A stretch of DNA of 10,921 bases from assembly GCA_002432795.1 (NCBI GenBank), contig DJGU01000034.1, positions 1 to 10,921 on the forward strand. Direction: 5' to 3'. Of the stretch, positions 1 to 6,930 are shown in pieces (position 1 is the first letter of the stretch; each line of letters begins with the position of its first letter). This stretch comes from Anaerolineaceae bacterium UBA5838 (GTDB taxonomy: Bacteria; Chloroflexota; Anaerolineae; Anaerolineales; Anaerolineaceae). Below the pieces are notes generated by a model. It did no database searches, had not been told where the DNA came from, and was given only the letters and a program-made list of their open reading frames with translations. Both the position numbers and the translations under genes were made by a program.

Positions 1-12
1 TGAGTCTGGGTC

Positions 13-18
13 TATAAT
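13..18 (+). promoter_or_regulatory. Putative -10 box upstream of the S1 gene
   Basis: A perfect TATAAT lies 31 nt before the S1 start codon. Transcription would begin near base 25 and leave a short leader of about 25 nt that holds the ribosome binding site. The -35 region would fall before the window start, so it cannot be judged. No extended -10 TG is present. Confidence 0.45.
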
Positions 19-49
19 CAGTACCAAATCTTAATTCGGAGTTCATTAA

Positions 50-1684
50 ATGTCAGACAACGACGCCATTAGTATGCAGGAGCAAAACCAGGAGAGCAAT
101 CAAGAAGAAGAAAAAGAACAAACCATGGAAAGTTTGATGGGAGAATATCTCGATTCCGATGACTTCTCTTTCCAAATGCCGGTTACGGGTGAAATCCGTG
201 ACGGTATCATCGCCAGCATTTCAGGATCACAGATCCTGGTGAGTGTTGGAGCCAAGTCTGAGGGTCTGATAGTCGGTAAAGAATTCGACGCCATCCCCGA
301 AGAAATACTTGAAACTTTTGAGGTTGGCAAAGCCATCCCGGTATATGTGGTCAACCCCCATGATCAGGAAGGAAATCTTGTTCTTTCATTCGTTCGCGCA
401 GTTGAAGAACAAAGCTGGATCGATGCCGAAGCCGCACTGGCTTCCGGCGAAAGTTTTGAATCGACTGTGGTTGGTTACAACAAAGGAGGCTTGCTGGTTC
501 CGTTGTCTACAATACGCGGTTTCATCCCCGCCTCCCAGCTCAGTCTCAGCCGCAGGTTAGCCCTGACCGGCGATACCCCCGAAGCCAAATACAAAGCCTT
601 CGTCGGTGAATCTATCAGTGTCTGTGTCATCGAAGTAGACCGTGAGCGCCATCGCTTGATCCTCAGCGAACGTGCTGCCAGCAGCGAAACCCGAGACCAG
701 ATACGCGATAAGGTTCTGGAAGATCTGACTGAAGGGGAAGTGCGCAAAGGTCGCGTCACCAGCCTTGCAGATTTCGGTGCTTTCGTCAATATCGGCGGCG
801 CTGATGGACTGGTCCACATGTCCGAGATTTCCTGGGATCGCGTGGTCAACCCCAACGAAGTACTCAAGGTAGGCGAAGAAGTAAAGGTAAAAATTATCAG
901 CATCGACCGCGAACGCCGTCGAATTGGGCTGTCCATTCGCCAGCTGCAGGGAGATCCCTGGTCAGACCAGGTCAAGAATCTCAAAACTGGTCAATTGGTT
1001 GAAGGCGAAATTACCCGCCTCACAAGTTTCGGCGCGTTTGCCCGTCTGAACGTCCCTGGGGATTTGGAAGGCTTGATCCACATTTCTGAGCTCAGTGACC
1101 ACCGCGTGGATCACCCGAAGGAAGTTCTCAAAGTTGGCGATGTGGTCACACTGCGTATTCTGAAAATTGAGGATGAAGATCATCGCATCGGTTTGAGCAT
1201 GCGCCGCGTGGATTCCCCTGCATATGCTGACTCCGACTGGAAATCTTTGGCAGCCGACTTTGACCTGACCCCCAGTACCGAAGGTGAAACCCTCGCGACC
1301 ATTCTTGGTGAAACAACTCCCGAACCCGTTGAAGAAGCCGCGGAAACCGTTGCCGAAACCGTTGCCGAAACCGTCGAAGAGGCCAAGGAAGTTGTGGAAG
1401 ACGCCGTCGCCGAAGCTCCAGAAGCAGTTGCCGAGACCGTTGAGGAAGCCAAGGAAGTTGTGGAAGACGTCGTCGCCGAAGCTCCTGAAGCAGTTGCAGA
1501 AACCGTTGAGAAAGCCAAGGAAGTTGTCGAAGAAACGGTTGAGGAAGCCAAAGAAGTCGTGGAAGACGTTGTCGCCGAAGCTCCTGAAGCAGTAGCCGAA
1601 ACAGTTGAGGAAGCTGAAGAAGCTGCGGAAGAAACCGTTGAAACGGTTGAACCCGAAGCCGACGAGGAAGTCAAAGAAGACTAA
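50..1684 (+). CDS. rpsA: 30S ribosomal protein S1-type protein with four S1 domains and an acidic repetitive tail
   Basis: This 544-residue RNA-binding protein probably helps load mRNA on the 30S ribosome. Four S1 (OB-fold) domains are visible at about residues 46-116, 133-208, 227-297 and 314-386. The last two are the most canonical, with SLADFGAFV and TSFGAFA strands, GLVHMSEIS and GLIHISELS signatures, and LKVGEEVKVKI/LKVGDVVTLRI strands. GDPW after domain 3 is typical of S1. Domains 1 and 2 are diverged, as in other bacterial S1 proteins. Residues 1-40 are Gln/Glu-rich. Residues 421-544 form a low-complexity Glu/Ala/Val tail of 11- and 22-residue units, far beyond the roughly 380-400 residues of four-domain S1 proteins. 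GGAG at 38-41 sits 8 nt before the ATG. A terminator follows directly. Another multi-S1 RNA-binding protein cannot be excluded, but rpsA is the best call. Confidence 0.82.
   Translation: MSDNDAISMQEQNQESNQEEEKEQTMESLMGEYLDSDDFSFQMPVTGEIRDGIIASISGSQILVSVGAKSEGLIVGKEFDAIPEEILETFEVGKAIPVYVVNPHDQEGNLVLSFVRAVEEQSWIDAEAALASGESFESTVVGYNKGGLLVPLSTIRGFIPASQLSLSRRLALTGDTPEAKYKAFVGESISVCVIEVDRERHRLILSERAASSETRDQIRDKVLEDLTEGEVRKGRVTSLADFGAFVNIGGADGLVHMSEISWDRVVNPNEVLKVGEEVKVKIISIDRERRRIGLSIRQLQGDPWSDQVKNLKTGQLVEGEITRLTSFGAFARLNVPGDLEGLIHISELSDHRVDHPKEVLKVGDVVTLRILKIEDEDHRIGLSMRRVDSPAYADSDWKSLAADFDLTPSTEGETLATILGETTPEPVEEAAETVAETVAETVEEAKEVVEDAVAEAPEAVAETVEEAKEVVEDVVAEAPEAVAETVEKAKEVVEETVEEAKEVVEDVVAEAPEAVAETVEEAEEAAEETVETVEPEADEEVKED
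1343..1378 (+). repeat. Three tandem 12-nt units in the S1 gene
   Basis: GAAACCGTTGCC occurs twice in a row, followed by a diverged third copy (GAAACCGTCGAA). The repeats encode the tetrapeptide ETVA twice and then ETVE, at residues 432-443, at the head of the acidic tail. Near-identical short units of this kind are prone to copy-number change by replication slippage. Confidence 0.8.
1370..1633 (+). repeat. 33/66-nt in-frame repeats encoding 11- and 22-residue units in the S1 tail
   Basis: Five units run head to tail at residues 441-462, 463-484, 485-495, 496-517 and 518-528. Full units are 22 residues: TVEEAKEVVED followed by a 11-residue VVAEAPEAVAE (the first copy has AVAEAPEAVAE). Two half units carry only the first 11 residues. 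Third-base differences between copies (acc/acg/aca for Thr, gtt/gtc for Val) show the repeats are not a recent perfect duplication, although units 1 and 2 remain very similar at DNA level. The repeat also keeps the opposite strand free of stops, giving a spurious Ser/Thr/Ala-rich frame there. Confidence 0.85.
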
Positions 1685-1702
1685 TCATTCAATAAGGTGA
1701 AG

Positions 1703-1729
1703 CGCCGGCCAAAAAACCGGCGTTTTTTT
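1703..1729 (+). terminator. Intrinsic terminator after the S1 gene
   Basis: A 6-bp GC-rich stem (CGCCGG at 1703-1708, CCGGCG at 1717-1722) closes an 8-nt loop and is followed by seven T residues. The stem can be extended by G-U and A-U pairs at its base. It lies 18 nt after the S1 stop codon. It ends only 7 nt before the dipeptidase ATG, so it must either be partly read through or be followed by an unrecognised start signal. Confidence 0.9.
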
Positions 1730-1736
1730 GATAATA

Positions 1737-2825
1737 ATGCCATTTATCCTTGATGCCCACCAGGACCTTGCCTATAACATGACCGTTCTCGGTCGTGATT
1801 ACAGGCTGCCAAACGCTCAGACCCGCTTGCGCGACCGCCAAACCGGAAACGACGCCTATGGCGGTGGATCCCTGCTTGGCTTGCCTGAATACAACGCAGC
1901 CCAGGTGGGGCTGGTTTTTGGGACGTTGTTTTCAGTGCCGGAGCGCCGCCGCAACCCCAATTTTGAGGGTGAGGAATATTACAGCACACCAGCTGAAGCA
2001 CACCGCATCTACTGGAACCAGTTGGAGCACTATCATCGACTGGCAGAGACCCAATCCGACGCTTTTCGCCTGGTGCTCACCAAACAGGACCTCAAAAACC
2101 ATCTCACTCTCTGGAAATCCCAGACAGATGGTTTGAAGCCGCTTGGCATCGTCCCCTTAATGGAAGGCGCGGAAGGTATCCTCGATTTGGATGAACTCCC
2201 AGCCTGGTGGGAACGCGGTCTGCGCATCATCGGTTTAGCCTGGGCAGGCAATCGCTTTTGCGGCGGAACCAGGGAACCCGGTGGATTGACCGCTGAGGGC
2301 AAAGACCTCATCAGCGCGATGGCTGAGCTTGGTTTTGTGCTCGATCTCTCCCACATGGACGAGCCGGCAGCACTTGAATGTCTTGATATTTACCCCGGGC
2401 AGATCATCGCCAGCCATGCGAATGCATCCAGGCTGGTGAAGGGCTACAATTCAAACAGACTCCTGAGCGACGAGGTCATCACCAAGCTGATTGCGCGCGA
2501 CGGGCTGATCGGCGTCTCTCCCATCAACGCTTTCCTGAACTGGGACTGGAAAAAAGATGGTGGAAAACCCGCAATCTCACTTCGATTGGTAGCGGAACAG
2601 ATCGACTATATTTGCCAGATGGCAGGTGATGTTTGTCATGTTGGGATTGGAACCGATTTCGATGGCGGACTTGGGGTTGAACAAGTGCCTGCAGAGATCG
2701 ATACAATCGCCGATTTACCGCTGCTATTCCCCTTCCTTGAAGAATTGGGGTATGATTCTAAAGAAATTGACAGGATCGCGTCGGGGAACTTCCTCGACAT
2801 GATTGAAACCACGCTGCCTGCTTGA
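1737..2825 (+). CDS. Membrane dipeptidase-type metallopeptidase, family M19
   Basis: A 362-residue peptidase of the renal dipeptidase family, which cleaves dipeptides with a binuclear zinc centre. The family's ligands are all visible: H8 and D10 in DAHQD, the bridging glutamate E143 in LMEGAEG, H206 in LDLSHM, H227 in ASHANASRLV, and D307 in GIGTDFDGG. Length is normal. There is no signal peptide, so it is probably cytoplasmic, unlike the animal enzyme. I chose the ATG at 1737. A TTG three codons earlier (1728) lies inside the terminator T-run. Neither start has a clear Shine-Dalgarno sequence. The gene is first in a run of six plus-strand genes, with 15 nt to the next. Its likely role is peptide turnover alongside the M16 pair downstream. 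Substrate range cannot be read from sequence. Confidence 0.9.
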   Translation: MPFILDAHQDLAYNMTVLGRDYRLPNAQTRLRDRQTGNDAYGGGSLLGLPEYNAAQVGLVFGTLFSVPERRRNPNFEGEEYYSTPAEAHRIYWNQLEHYHRLAETQSDAFRLVLTKQDLKNHLTLWKSQTDGLKPLGIVPLMEGAEGILDLDELPAWWERGLRIIGLAWAGNRFCGGTREPGGLTAEGKDLISAMAELGFVLDLSHMDEPAALECLDIYPGQIIASHANASRLVKGYNSNRLLSDEVITKLIARDGLIGVSPINAFLNWDWKKDGGKPAISLRLVAEQIDYICQMAGDVCHVGIGTDFDGGLGVEQVPAEIDTIADLPLLFPFLEELGYDSKEIDRIASGNFLDMIETTLPA

Positions 2826-2828
2826 GGC

Positions 2829-2834
2829 AAAGGA
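2829..2834 (+). promoter_or_regulatory. Ribosome binding site that supports a TTG start
   Basis: AAAGGA lies 6 nt before the TTG at 2841, and no in-frame ATG occurs before the first membrane segment except far inside it. This makes TTG the best start for the membrane protein. Confidence 0.6.
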
Positions 2835-2840
2835 ACCTTT

Positions 2841-3353
2841 TTGAACCAACCAGATGTTCTGTTAGACCCCAACAACCCCAGGAAAACCGTCAAAGCCGGG
2901 ACCTTCCCGAAGTTCCAGGTTCGTGCAGGACTGACTGGTCTCATGTTCGGTTTTTTAATCCTGCTGACCGGATTGCGACCAGACCTCTTTGGGCTGGATC
3001 GAGGGCGCTACATTGGCTTCGTACAAATTATCGTCATCCTGCTTGGAATTGGACTGATGACCCTTTCCGCCACCGGCCTGCTGATCGCCTTTTGGAATGG
3101 CGGTCCCAAGTCGCTCAGAGCTGATTTCGGCACGCGCATCATTGCCACCGGCTATGTGATCTGTGCCTTCACCGCGCTTGCGGACGCTTTTGGCTTTGGT
3201 ACCAACCCACTCCCCTACGTACTGCTTGGCACACTGCAGTCGCGGGGTGTCATGATCGGTATTATCGTCATCTGCATTGGGCTTTTATTACTTCTCAGAC
3301 CAAAAAATTATCTCTCAAAAGAACAAAACGTGCCAAGACACAGCCGATCCTGA
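2841..3353 (+). CDS. Uncharacterised integral membrane protein, four predicted helices
   Basis: I do not recognise a family for this 170-residue protein. It has a polar N-terminus (residues 1-27, with several Lys, Pro and Asn) and four hydrophobic stretches at about 28-45, 58-84, 97-117 and 135-153. The short loops contain Arg/Asp (RPDLFGLDRGR between helices 1 and 2), and the C-terminus is basic and probably cytoplasmic. No enzymatic motif is visible. Helix 2 is long and Gly/Leu/Ile-rich. Translation starts at TTG, backed by AAAGGA. It lies 15 nt after the dipeptidase and ends 5 nt before the catalytic M16 gene, so it is almost certainly co-transcribed. A role as membrane anchor or partner of the peptidases is possible, but that is inferred only from position. 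Confidence 0.75.
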   Translation: MNQPDVLLDPNNPRKTVKAGTFPKFQVRAGLTGLMFGFLILLTGLRPDLFGLDRGRYIGFVQIIVILLGIGLMTLSATGLLIAFWNGGPKSLRADFGTRIIATGYVICAFTALADAFGFGTNPLPYVLLGTLQSRGVMIGIIVICIGLLLLLRPKNYLSKEQNVPRHSRS

Positions 3354-3358
3354 TACCC

Positions 3359-4663
3359 ATGCCCATTAATCTAAATCAAAATCTTCATCAGGCACAGCTC
3401 AAAAACGGACTGCGGGTGATGCTCAAGGAAATTCACACCGCCCCGGTCACCAGCACTTGGATTTGGTATGGAATCGGGTCCAGGAATGAACTTCCAGGCA
3501 AAACCGGTCTGAGCCACTGGGTGGAACACATGCAATTCAAAGGCACCCGCAAGTACACGGGTGATGATATCGACAACCTGGTTTCGCGCGTGGGCGGTTA
3601 TGCAAACGCCTTCACCAGCCCGGATTGGACAACCTATTTTGAGACGATGCCCTCAGCCCATCTGCATGCCACGCTCGAGCTTGAAGCTGACCGCATGGTC
3701 AACAGCCTCTTCGACCCTCTGGATGTGGAAACCGAACGTACCGTTATTATCTCTGAGCGTGAGGGTTCCGAAAACTATCCTGAGTTCCGGCTCGACGAAG
3801 CCGTACAACGGCGCTCCTTCCAGGCACACCCCTACCGCAATGAAGTCCTGGGCTCCAAAGAAGATTTGATCAGCATCAGCCGTGATGACCTTTTTCAACA
3901 CTACCGCAATTATTATCAACCCGCGAACGCCATTTTGTGCGTAGCAGGAGATATTTCCCCTCAAGCCCTGTTGGAAGACATAGAAAATTTGTTTGGCGGC
4001 ATCCCCTCGGCTCCGCTAATCAAAAATATTCCAGGCTCTGAAAAAGCGCTGACCCCTGGCGATAGGCTTGAATTGGAAGGTCCGGGCGAGGCACACTATC
4101 TCGAAATTGCCTGGCGCTGCCCTGCCGCCAGCGATCCGAATTTTTTTGCTTACAGCATCATCGAAAGCTTGCTGAGCGGACCATCCTCCCTGAACATGTT
4201 TGGCAGCGGAGGCATCAGCAACCGGACTTCGCGGCTTTATCAGGCACTGGTCGAAGAGGACTATGCTGCCTCGGTGTTTGGAGATCTCTCCGCCAATATC
4301 GACCCCGGGGTGTACAAAGTCTTCGCCACCATTCAGCCGGAAGGTGATCCCTGGGCAGCTTTGAAGATCATTGATGACCAGATTCGCCGTATAACCTCAA
4401 GTGAGTTAAGCGTGGGGGAGATCGAACGCGCCATCAAGCAAGCCAGCGCACTTTTCGCCTATGGCAGCGATAACATCACCAACCAGGGTTTCTGGATGGG
4501 CTATGCCAGCTCTTTTGCCGATTACCAATGGGTTGCCGAGTACCTAACCCGCCTTGGTTCAGTCACGCCCAGCCAGGTGCTGAAGGTTGCCCAAAAGTAT
4601 CTGCAGGCAGATCAGCGCGTGGTCGGAGTTTATCGGGCGACAAAACCGCAGGAGGGTTTATGA
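3359..4663 (+). CDS. M16 family zinc peptidase, catalytic subunit
   Basis: A 434-residue peptidase of the M16 (insulinase/MPP-like) family. The inverted zinc motif HxxEH is intact as HWVEH at residues 53-57. The third zinc ligand is E133 in VIISERE, 76 residues after H57, as in mitochondrial processing peptidase. The N-terminal M16 domain spans about residues 10-160 and the C-terminal M16 domain about 185-360. The Arg/Tyr pair that normally sits in the second domain seems absent here (VEEDYAAS where the family has REKxGLAYS). No signal peptide is visible, which suggests a cytoplasmic enzyme. No good ribosome binding site precedes the ATG, which lies 5 nt after the preceding stop, so translation may be coupled. 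It overlaps the next gene by 4 nt. It probably pairs with that non-catalytic partner to form one active enzyme. Substrates are unknown. Confidence 0.92.
   Translation: MPINLNQNLHQAQLKNGLRVMLKEIHTAPVTSTWIWYGIGSRNELPGKTGLSHWVEHMQFKGTRKYTGDDIDNLVSRVGGYANAFTSPDWTTYFETMPSAHLHATLELEADRMVNSLFDPLDVETERTVIISEREGSENYPEFRLDEAVQRRSFQAHPYRNEVLGSKEDLISISRDDLFQHYRNYYQPANAILCVAGDISPQALLEDIENLFGGIPSAPLIKNIPGSEKALTPGDRLELEGPGEAHYLEIAWRCPAASDPNFFAYSIIESLLSGPSSLNMFGSGGISNRTSRLYQALVEEDYAASVFGDLSANIDPGVYKVFATIQPEGDPWAALKIIDDQIRRITSSELSVGEIERAIKQASALFAYGSDNITNQGFWMGYASSFADYQWVAEYLTRLGSVTPSQVLKVAQKYLQADQRVVGVYRATKPQEGL
4650..4655 (+). promoter_or_regulatory. Ribosome binding site for the second M16 gene
   Basis: AGGAGG lies inside the end of the first M16 gene, 4 nt before the ATG at 4660. 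This favours 4660 over an in-frame ATG at 4672 (16 nt away), and over an upstream frame that opens at 4528 but lacks family similarity. The spacing is rather short. Confidence 0.65.
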
Positions 4664-5931
4664 ACAGTTCAATGCCCGATTCCAGCACCATCCTGCGGGA
4701 AACCTGGAGTAACGGCACCACCCTGCTCGCCTACCCCAACCTGACCAGCCCGGCAGTTTACTTCACGGGCTACATGCAGCCCGGCGCGATTGAGGATGCC
4801 GACGAATTTCACGGTCTGGCATCCTTCACCACCGATATGCTGATAACCGGAACAAAGCGCCTGAACTTCCAGCAATTGCATGATAAGATCGAAAGCATTG
4901 GTGCTTCCTTATCGCTTGGCACAGGGCATCTCTCCACTACTTTTTCTGGTCAGTGCCTCAGGGAAGACCTTGAAACTGTCTGGAATTTGCTGGTAGAAGT
5001 GATCCAACAACCAGCATTCGCGGAAAAACAATTCAAACGCGTCCGCAATCAAATTCTGACTGGCATAGCAATCCAAAACCAGGACACGGGCGCAGTTGCA
5101 TCGCAGGCATTCAATCGCGCCCTTTATGGTTCTCACCCCCATGCCCACCCAGACATCGGCTACGCGCAAAGTGTTGCCGGACTTCGCCTGGAACAGCTGG
5201 AATCCTTCCACGCAGACCACTACGGTCCAAACGGTCTGGTATTGGCTGTCTGCGGCGGTATCGCGCCTGAAGTGGCAAGTGAAATCTTCTCAAGAACCAT
5301 AGGTTCCTGGCAGACGAACACCCAGGCTCCCCCGCGGACGCTTCCTCCTTTCACTCCACCCGAAAGTTCCATCCGCAGCCATGTGGCACTTCAAGAAAAA
5401 AATCAGAGCGATCTGGTCATAGGCGTTCCGGCACCAAAGACTCTCAGCCGTGATTACGAGGTTTGTTCCATTGGCAATTCCATCCTCGGAAAGTACGGCA
5501 TGATGGGACGCATCGGAAAAGTTGTGCGCGAAAAAGCTGGTTTGGCTTATGAAGTTTCAAGTCACCTGGGAGCCGGGATCGGACCAACTGCCTGGAAAAT
5601 TGTGGCTGGGGTAAATCCAGACAATCTCGAAAAAGCAATTTCACTACTCAAGCAGGAAATTCTGCGGTTTTACACGGAACCAGTCACCCAACAGGAGCTG
5701 CAGGACGTCAAAACCCAGGCTCTGGGCAGGCTGCCCCTCTCCATCGAAACTAACGCGGGCATTGCCTCCATTTTGGTCAGCATCGAACGCTACGGCTATG
5801 GTTTGGATCACCTGCGCCAGTTACCCGCCATCATCGAGAGTGTCACCGCGGAGGAAATTCTGGCGGCTGCGCAGCGCTACTGGAACGTGGACAAGTTGGT
5901 TATCACCTCAGCCGGAAAGGCACTCGAATGA
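4660..5931 (+). CDS. M16 family protein, non-catalytic partner subunit
   Basis: This 423-residue M16-fold protein has lost the zinc site. The region aligning with HxxEH reads GLASFTTDM (residues 52-60), so the two histidines and the glutamate are replaced by S55, D59 and T58. It keeps the second-domain Arg/Tyr pair, R290 and Y297 in REKAGLAYEVSS, which in M16B enzymes helps hold substrate in the active site. The partner upstream shows the reverse pattern. Together they look like a two-subunit peptidase in which each chain supplies half of the working site, as known for mitochondrial MPP and some bacterial M16B pairs. The start ATG overlaps the upstream stop (ATGA), and its own stop overlaps acpS in the same way. 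This suggests tightly coupled translation and near-equal amounts. No signal peptide is visible. Confidence 0.9.
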   Translation: MNSSMPDSSTILRETWSNGTTLLAYPNLTSPAVYFTGYMQPGAIEDADEFHGLASFTTDMLITGTKRLNFQQLHDKIESIGASLSLGTGHLSTTFSGQCLREDLETVWNLLVEVIQQPAFAEKQFKRVRNQILTGIAIQNQDTGAVASQAFNRALYGSHPHAHPDIGYAQSVAGLRLEQLESFHADHYGPNGLVLAVCGGIAPEVASEIFSRTIGSWQTNTQAPPRTLPPFTPPESSIRSHVALQEKNQSDLVIGVPAPKTLSRDYEVCSIGNSILGKYGMMGRIGKVVREKAGLAYEVSSHLGAGIGPTAWKIVAGVNPDNLEKAISLLKQEILRFYTEPVTQQELQDVKTQALGRLPLSIETNAGIASILVSIERYGYGLDHLRQLPAIIESVTAEEILAAAQRYWNVDKLVITSAGKALE

Positions 5932-6293
5932 TCAAATGTGGCATTGACCTCCTGCGAACTTCCCGCCTGGCAGAGATTAATCCCGCCATCAGAGCGCGTT
6001 TTATCCGCCGGGTGTACACCGAAACGGAAATTGCCCAGGCCCGCGGAGATAACGACACGCTCTCAGGAATTTTTGCTGCCAAAGAAGCTGTATCCAAAGC
6101 CCTCGGTACGGGGATCGGCAAGGTCACCTGGCAGGACATTGAAATTCTCCACGCCGCCAGCGGCGAGCCTGCGGTCCTGCTGCACGGCCAAGCCCAGCAG
6201 GTTGCGCAAACAAAGGGGCTCGTGGAGTGGGCAGTTTCAATCACACACGAAGGCGGAATGGCTGCGGCAGTTGCTGTGGCTCAAGGATTGTGA
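5928..6293 (+). CDS. acpS: Holo-[acyl-carrier-protein] synthase
   Basis: AcpS transfers 4'-phosphopantetheine from coenzyme A to the active serine of acyl carrier protein, which activates it for fatty acid synthesis. The 121-residue length is normal for the family. The two magnesium-binding motifs are present: CGIDLL with D7, and FAAKEAVSKALGTGI with E53. The C-terminal SITHEGGMAAAVAV matches the family's last strand. GGAAAGG at 5914-5920 lies 7 nt before the ATG, and the ATG overlaps the M16 stop (ATGA). The end overlaps the next gene by 4 nt (GTGA). Its position in a peptidase operon has no obvious functional logic and may just reflect operon packing. Confidence 0.93.
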   Translation: MIKCGIDLLRTSRLAEINPAIRARFIRRVYTETEIAQARGDNDTLSGIFAAKEAVSKALGTGIGKVTWQDIEILHAASGEPAVLLHGQAQQVAQTKGLVEWAVSITHEGGMAAAVAVAQGL

Positions 6294-6928
6294 ACGAGAC
6301 GAAGTTGCTGGGTCTGAGCGATGTGGAGGCTCCAACTGTTTACAGCCCCCGCATCCGTGAGCGCTTTTCCGGACTGGATGCGGTGATCAGCTGCGGTGAC
6401 TTACCCTGGCATTATCTTGAATTCGTGGTGAGTATGCTCGATTTGCCCCTCTACTACGTACAGGGTAATCACGTCTTTGATATAGAGGATGGCGAAGGAG
6501 AAGTGCGTCATCACCCACATGGCGCTATCAACCTGCATCGGCAGGTCATCTACGACCCGAAGTTGGATCTGATCCTGGCAGGCATTGAAGGCAGCCTGCG
6601 CTACAACCGGGGCCGCTATCAATACACCCAAAGGCAGATGTGGCAAATGGTTTTCGGTCTTGTGCCCCAGTTACTGTTCAACAAAGTGCGTTATGGACGC
6701 TATCTGGACGTTTTTGTCACCCATGCCGCCCCAACAGGAATCCACGATGAAGATGATCCGGCTCATAAGGGGGTGGATGCCTTCCGCTGGCTGATAGACA
6801 CTTTCAGCCCAAAACTGCACCTGCACGGACATATTCACCTCTACGACCCTTTCAAAGCCCGTGAAACCATGCACGGTCAAACTCGTGTCATTAATTGCTA
6901 CGCCTACAGAGAAATTAAATTTCCTTAA
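6290..6928 (+). CDS. Calcineurin-like metallophosphoesterase
   Basis: A 212-residue phosphoesterase of the calcineurin-like fold. Metal-binding blocks in order are SDVE (residues 10-13), SCGDLP with D37, QGNH with N60 and H61, VTHAAP with H145, and HGHIH with H181 and H183. The first block normally reads DxH, but here it is D11-V-E13, with glutamate in place of histidine. The family block GNHD/E also ends in valine (GNHV). I chose the GTG at 6290, which overlaps the acpS stop (GTGA) and places the N-terminal strand KLLGLSDVE right at the start. A GTG at 6227 would add 21 unlikely residues inside acpS. A weak AAGGA lies only 2 nt upstream, so translation is probably coupled. The substrate is unknown; protein, nucleotide or phosphodiester are all possible. 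Confidence 0.83.
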   Translation: MNETKLLGLSDVEAPTVYSPRIRERFSGLDAVISCGDLPWHYLEFVVSMLDLPLYYVQGNHVFDIEDGEGEVRHHPHGAINLHRQVIYDPKLDLILAGIEGSLRYNRGRYQYTQRQMWQMVFGLVPQLLFNKVRYGRYLDVFVTHAAPTGIHDEDDPAHKGVDAFRWLIDTFSPKLHLHGHIHLYDPFKARETMHGQTRVINCYAYREIKFP

Positions 6929-6930
6929 TC

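Noticed and set aside
475..984. Minus-strand open frame of 169 codons inside the S1 gene
   Set aside because: Overlaps well-supported S1 domains and encodes an Arg/Ser-rich sequence typical of an antisense shadow.
1180..1674. Minus-strand open frame of 164 codons, Ser/Thr/Ala-rich, opposite the S1 tail
   Set aside because: It is the mirror of the repetitive Glu/Ala/Val codons; it has no start signal and no independent motif, and the plus strand has clear S1 domains.
4528..4659. Upstream extension of the second M16 gene by 44 codons
   Set aside because: Lies wholly inside the first M16 gene, has no family similarity, and a strong AGGAGG points to the ATG at 4660.
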